NCBI GenBank assembly: GCA_963838775.1
Contig: CAWISP010000040.1
Coordinates: 1-64,000, forward strand
Direction: 5' to 3'
Length of the DNA: 64,000 nt
Origin: Chersky-840 sp963838775
Lineage (GTDB): Bacteria > Actinomycetota > Acidimicrobiia > Acidimicrobiales > UBA8190
Below the pieces are notes generated by a model. The model saw only the letters and a list, made by a program, of their open reading frames with translations, searched no databases and had not been told where the DNA came from. Made by a program: the position numbers and the translations under genes. Of this stretch, positions 61,267-64,000 are shown one piece after another. Each line of letters opens with the position of its first letter. Position 1 is the first letter of the stretch.

Positions 61267-61691
61267 CGACCGACGAGGCCGAAGACCCCGATCAGAAGCA
61301 GATTCGGCGAATTCCCTCCCGGGTCCCGGCCCGGGTCGACGGCCTCGCCAGCCTGCGCGTGGTAACGCAACGCATGCTGGAGTCGGGGGTGGGGGCGGTT
61401 CTGGTGGAAAGCCCCTTGGGCCCGGTCGGGCTCGTGAGCGCCAACGACGTCATCGAAGCCATTGCCGGTGGCGCCGACCCCGACACGGTGTGGGCGGGCG
61501 AGGTCGCCCGCCCGACACCGCGGATGGTGAGCTGTCGGCAACATCCGGCGGCGGTGGGCGAGGAAATGGCCGCCTACCAACTCGAGATCGTGGCCGTGGT
61601 CGACGAGGATGCTCCGGTGGCGCTGGCATCTGCCCTCGACGTCCTGGGTGCGGTCCTCCGCGCCGCCAGGGAAGGCGCTGGCGGTCCCTGA
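61263..61691 (+). CDS. CBS-domain protein
   Basis: 142 residues from ATG 61263, overlapping the previous stop. Tandem CBS repeats: GLASLRVVTQRMLESGVGAVLVES, GLVSANDVIEAIAGG, then TPRMVSCRQHPAAVGEEMAAYQLEIVAVVDED. CBS pairs bind adenosyl compounds and sense energy state. Adjacent USP genes suggest a shared stress response. Confidence 0.8.
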   Translation: MTTDEAEDPDQKQIRRIPSRVPARVDGLASLRVVTQRMLESGVGAVLVESPLGPVGLVSANDVIEAIAGGADPDTVWAGEVARPTPRMVSCRQHPAAVGEEMAAYQLEIVAVVDEDAPVALASALDVLGAVLRAAREGAGGP

Positions 61692-61733
61692 TCCCCAAGG
61701 ACCGACCGTCCATGACCACGAGGAGTGGGTGTC

Positions 61734-62174
61734 CTACGGGCTCGGAGCCTGAGAAGGGACAACGGCGACGGGTCGGTCAGCCTGGGAGACGACCTGCTGG
61801 CTGGTGCTGCCCAGAACGAGTCCGGGATGGCCACCCGCGCCGCGACGTCCCACCACGACGAGGTCAGCGCCCTCCTCACGTGCGGCTCTCAGCAGGGCCG
61901 TCACCGGGTCGCCGTCGATCACGACGCAGCGGTGGGCCACCGCGGCCTCGGCGAGCGGCTGGCACCACTGCTGCTCGAGCAGGGCGACCACCTGGTCTCG
62001 ATACTCCACCGACGGCACGATCGACTCGTTGCCGACGTCCGCGAGCAGGCCCAACGCGTGCACGGCGACGATCTCTCCGCTGGTGCCCTCGATCAGAGCT
62101 GCGGCCCAGGTCAGGGCACGGCCGGAGTCCTCAGACCCATCGACGCCGACGACGATGCGAATCGGTGCCGTCAT
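61734..62174 (-). CDS. universal stress protein
   Basis: 146 residues from ATG 62174. IVVGVDGSEDSGRALTWAAALIE and the ATP-binding GRRGAGGHPGLVLGSTSQQVVSQADRPVAVV are present. A second USP in the same cluster; the two share the motif but not close sequence. Convergent with the CBS gene. Confidence 0.92.
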   Translation of the reverse strand: MTAPIRIVVGVDGSEDSGRALTWAAALIEGTSGEIVAVHALGLLADVGNESIVPSVEYRDQVVALLEQQWCQPLAEAAVAHRCVVIDGDPVTALLRAAREEGADLVVVGRRGAGGHPGLVLGSTSQQVVSQADRPVAVVPSQAPSP

Positions 62175-62256
62175 GACCCGCGGCGCGCCCGAGGGTTGAC
62201 GCTCTTTCGTGCCGACGAACAGAAAGGTCTCATGCGCGGTGAACTCCGAACCGGAA

Positions 62257-63270
62257 CTACGGTTTTGGGGCTGCGCCCACTTTGACAGCGAGCTCGGCGA
62301 GGCGGTTGGCGTAGCCCCACTCATTGTCGTACCAACCGAGGACCTTTACCAGCCGCGCCTTGACCATCGTGAGCTCGGCGTCGAACACACACGACGCCGG
62401 GGAGCCGATGATGTCGCTCGACACGAGAGGCTCCTCGGCGTATTCGAGGCGTCCCTGCAGGGGGCCGGAGTCGGCCGCTTGGCGAAACGCGTCCTGGACA
62501 TCGGCGACGGAGACCGTCGATGCCACGTTCGCCACGAGGTCGGTGATCGACCCGTCCGGAACCGGAACCCGTAGGGCCAGTCCGTCGAGTCGGCCCTCGA
62601 CGGCCGGGAGCACGAGACCGGTCGCCCGTGCGGCTCCGGTGGTCGTCGGCACGATGTTGATCGCCGCCGCTCGGGCACGACGGGGGTCCTTGTGCAGCCC
62701 GTCCACCAGCTGCTGGTCGCCCGTGTAGGCATGGACGGTGGTCATAAAGCCCTCCTCGAGGCCGAAGCGGTCCTCGAGGACCTTGGCCAACACCGCCAGG
62801 CAATTGGTGGTGCACGACCCATTGGACACGACGACATGATGGGCGGGATCGAAGGTGTCGTCGTTCACACCCATGACGAAGGTGGCGTCGGCCCCCTTGG
62901 AAGGGGCGGAGACCACGACCCGGGGTGCGCCCGCGTCGAGATGAGCGGCCGCATCCCCCCGGCTGGTGAAGTATCCCGTTGCCTCGACCACGACGTCGAC
63001 CCCGAGCGCACCCCACGGCAGGGCCTTTACGTCGTGCTCGGAGGGCAGCAGGATCCGATGACCGCCGACGACCATGGCCGTATCGTCGGTGACGATCGGC
63101 TCGTCGAATCGTCCGTACACCGAGTCCCGGGCCAGGAGGCGGGCGAGCGCCTCGGGTCGGCCGAGGTCATTGATCGCCACAACTTCGATGTCGAGCTCGG
63201 CGCGGCGCGTCGCTCGGAACAGCGCTCGCCCTGTCCGACCGAACCCGTTGATCCCCATTCGAATCGTCAT
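62257..63270 (-). CDS. gap: type I glyceraldehyde-3-phosphate dehydrogenase
   Basis: 337 residues from ATG 63270. NAD-binding IRMGINGFGRTGRALFRA, catalytic Cys in VSNGSCTTNCLAVL, and the C-terminal WYDNEWGYANRLAEL. It catalyses the glycolytic oxidation of glyceraldehyde 3-phosphate. Not adjacent to pgk or tpi, so this may be a second copy tied to the stress cluster. Confidence 0.94.
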   Translation of the reverse strand: MTIRMGINGFGRTGRALFRATRRAELDIEVVAINDLGRPEALARLLARDSVYGRFDEPIVTDDTAMVVGGHRILLPSEHDVKALPWGALGVDVVVEATGYFTSRGDAAAHLDAGAPRVVVSAPSKGADATFVMGVNDDTFDPAHHVVVSNGSCTTNCLAVLAKVLEDRFGLEEGFMTTVHAYTGDQQLVDGLHKDPRRARAAAINIVPTTTGAARATGLVLPAVEGRLDGLALRVPVPDGSITDLVANVASTVSVADVQDAFRQAADSGPLQGRLEYAEEPLVSSDIIGSPASCVFDAELTMVKARLVKVLGWYDNEWGYANRLAELAVKVGAAPKP

Positions 63271-63606
63271 CGTTGTTTCCTTTGGATTGGGCGTAACCAG
63301 AACTGAAGGGGGCCCTTGGCGGGGCCGGTTCCCCCAGCATGCTCGCCGCCTGGCGATCATGCCTAGGGCCGATCGACCCATGGTCGCCGACGGAGCTCGC
63401 CGACGGGGTGGTTCGTTCGTCTGGGCGTCCCGCCGAGCGCCCGCTCCTGTCCAACGGCTGGCTCTGACCGGGACCTTTGACCCTGTTTGGCCTCGTGGCT
63501 TCGTCGGATGATGGTGGCAAATGCCCGCTCGCCCCCCAGGGCTCGGCGAAGCAGGTGAGTCAATGGCGATCGCCTAGACCACCGCTCACAATGAAGAGGA
63601 GTCGTC
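63271..63606. other. divergent promoter region
   Basis: Spacer between gap (minus) and the dimethylargininase-like gene (plus), expected to hold both promoters. I see no clear dyad, riboswitch or RNA gene. A GAGGAG ribosome-binding site lies just upstream of 63607. Confidence 0.4.
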
Positions 63607-64000
63607 ATGGCATCGAAGAAGGCCCTGGTGCGGCCGGCCAGTCCTCGGCTGGCCGAGGGCATCGTGACGCACATCGAGCGCCAGCCGCTCGATTACCACT
63701 TGGCCCTGAAGCAATGGGAGGGCTACGTCGAGGCGCTGGAGGGCAGCGGGTGGGAGATCGTCGAGGTTCCCCCGGCCGACGAATGCCCCGACGGGGTCTT
63801 CGTCGAGGACGCCGTGGTGGCGTTTCGGAATGTCGCGGTGCTCTCACGCTCGGGCGCCGACACCCGCCGGGCCGAAGTGCCCGGCGTCGAGCAGACGGTG
63901 GAGGAACTGGGTTGCTCCATCAACCGGATCCGCTCGCCGGGGACTCTCGACGGCGGAGACGTGCTCAAGATCGGCGACACCATCTACGTCGGCAGCGGAG
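63607..64000 (+). CDS. dimethylarginine dimethylaminohydrolase-like protein, 3' end cut by window
   Basis: The first ~131 residues from ATG 63607: KKALVRPASPRLAEGI, QPLDYHLALKQWEGYVEAL, CPDGVFVEDAVVAF with the substrate-binding Asp, and SPGTLDGGDVLKIG. These are the guanidino-group modifying (pentein) features of DDAH, which hydrolyses methylarginine to citrulline and methylamine. The catalytic His and Cys lie past the window edge. Confidence 0.88.
   Translation, partial: MASKKALVRPASPRLAEGIVTHIERQPLDYHLALKQWEGYVEALEGSGWEIVEVPPADECPDGVFVEDAVVAFRNVAVLSRSGADTRRAEVPGVEQTVEELGCSINRIRSPGTLDGGDVLKIGDTIYVGSG

Noticed and set aside
1..64000. CRISPR array
   Set aside because: No regularly spaced repeats were seen; repeats found are attachment sites, IS ends and a short tandem repeat.

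Overview
The window comes from a high-GC actinobacterium, probably a member of the Acidimicrobiia or a relative. Most of it has the strong G/C third-position bias of that group, with frequent GTG starts and genes coupled through four-base GTGA or ATGA overlaps. The Cyp51/ferredoxin/P450/TetR/aldehyde dehydrogenase block has the same gene content as the mycobacterial cyp51 locus. Taxonomy is an inference from gene content. At least three genes carry single-base frameshifts (ImmA/IrrE, an SDR, and a GNAT/acyl-CoA synthetase), so either the assembly has indel errors or these genes are decaying.

Region 1 (1 to about 11,908) is an accessory island of visibly lower GC, cut by the left window edge. 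It ends at a large serine recombinase lying against the truncated C-terminal half of a VirB4/TraC-like conjugation ATPase, so the element appears to have inserted into that gene. Its cargo is a compact minus-strand operon: acyl carrier protein, XRE regulator, ImmA/IrrE protease with a chagasin-like inhibitor domain, papain-like protease, thymidylate-synthase homologue, a protein resembling the helical domain of 5-hmdU DNA kinase / alpha-glutamyl-putrescinyl-thymine pyrophosphorylase, DUF1599 (Nmad1-like), TylF-type O-methyltransferase and MazG. A phosphopantetheinyl transferase gene diverges from it across an operator-like dyad cluster. A modification-dependent restriction enzyme (ScoMcrA-like SRA plus a PD-(D/E)XK-like region) and a 2TM SLATT-like protein flank the operon. 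I do not know a described system with this gene set. It is the best candidate here for an undescribed biological system, either making a hypermodified pyrimidine nucleotide or DNA base or a nucleotide-derived small molecule.

Region 2 (12.5 to 36.6 kb) is mostly ordinary chromosome: a conjugative coupling ATPase, a P450, a secreted lipase-like hydrolase, an amidase, BluB, polyphosphate glucokinase, quinone oxidoreductase, an AONS-like enzyme, a steroid or acyl-CoA catabolic set (enoyl-CoA hydratase, lipid-transfer thiolase with its DUF35 partner), PhzF, and the Cyp51-type cluster (27.2 to 36.6 kb) arranged around a TetR gene.

Region 3 (36.65 to 54.2 kb) starts with a tRNA-Arg(ACG) whose 3' 43 bp recur exactly at 43,190 and in degenerate form at 54,131. 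This marks two tandem tRNA-targeted islands. The first carries Fic, a SWIM protein and a SNF2 helicase. The second carries a nested pair of insertion sequences (an IS1182-like element inside an IS1380-like element), a methyltransferase, an alpha/beta hydrolase, a large LuxR (LAL) regulator and gene fragments.

Region 4 (54.2 to 64 kb) is a stress or energy-metabolism cluster: flavodoxin, two universal stress proteins, a DHA2 exporter, a GNAT/ADP-forming acyl-CoA synthetase (frameshifted), a PNPOx-like protein, a CBS protein, GAPDH and the start of a dimethylargininase gene.
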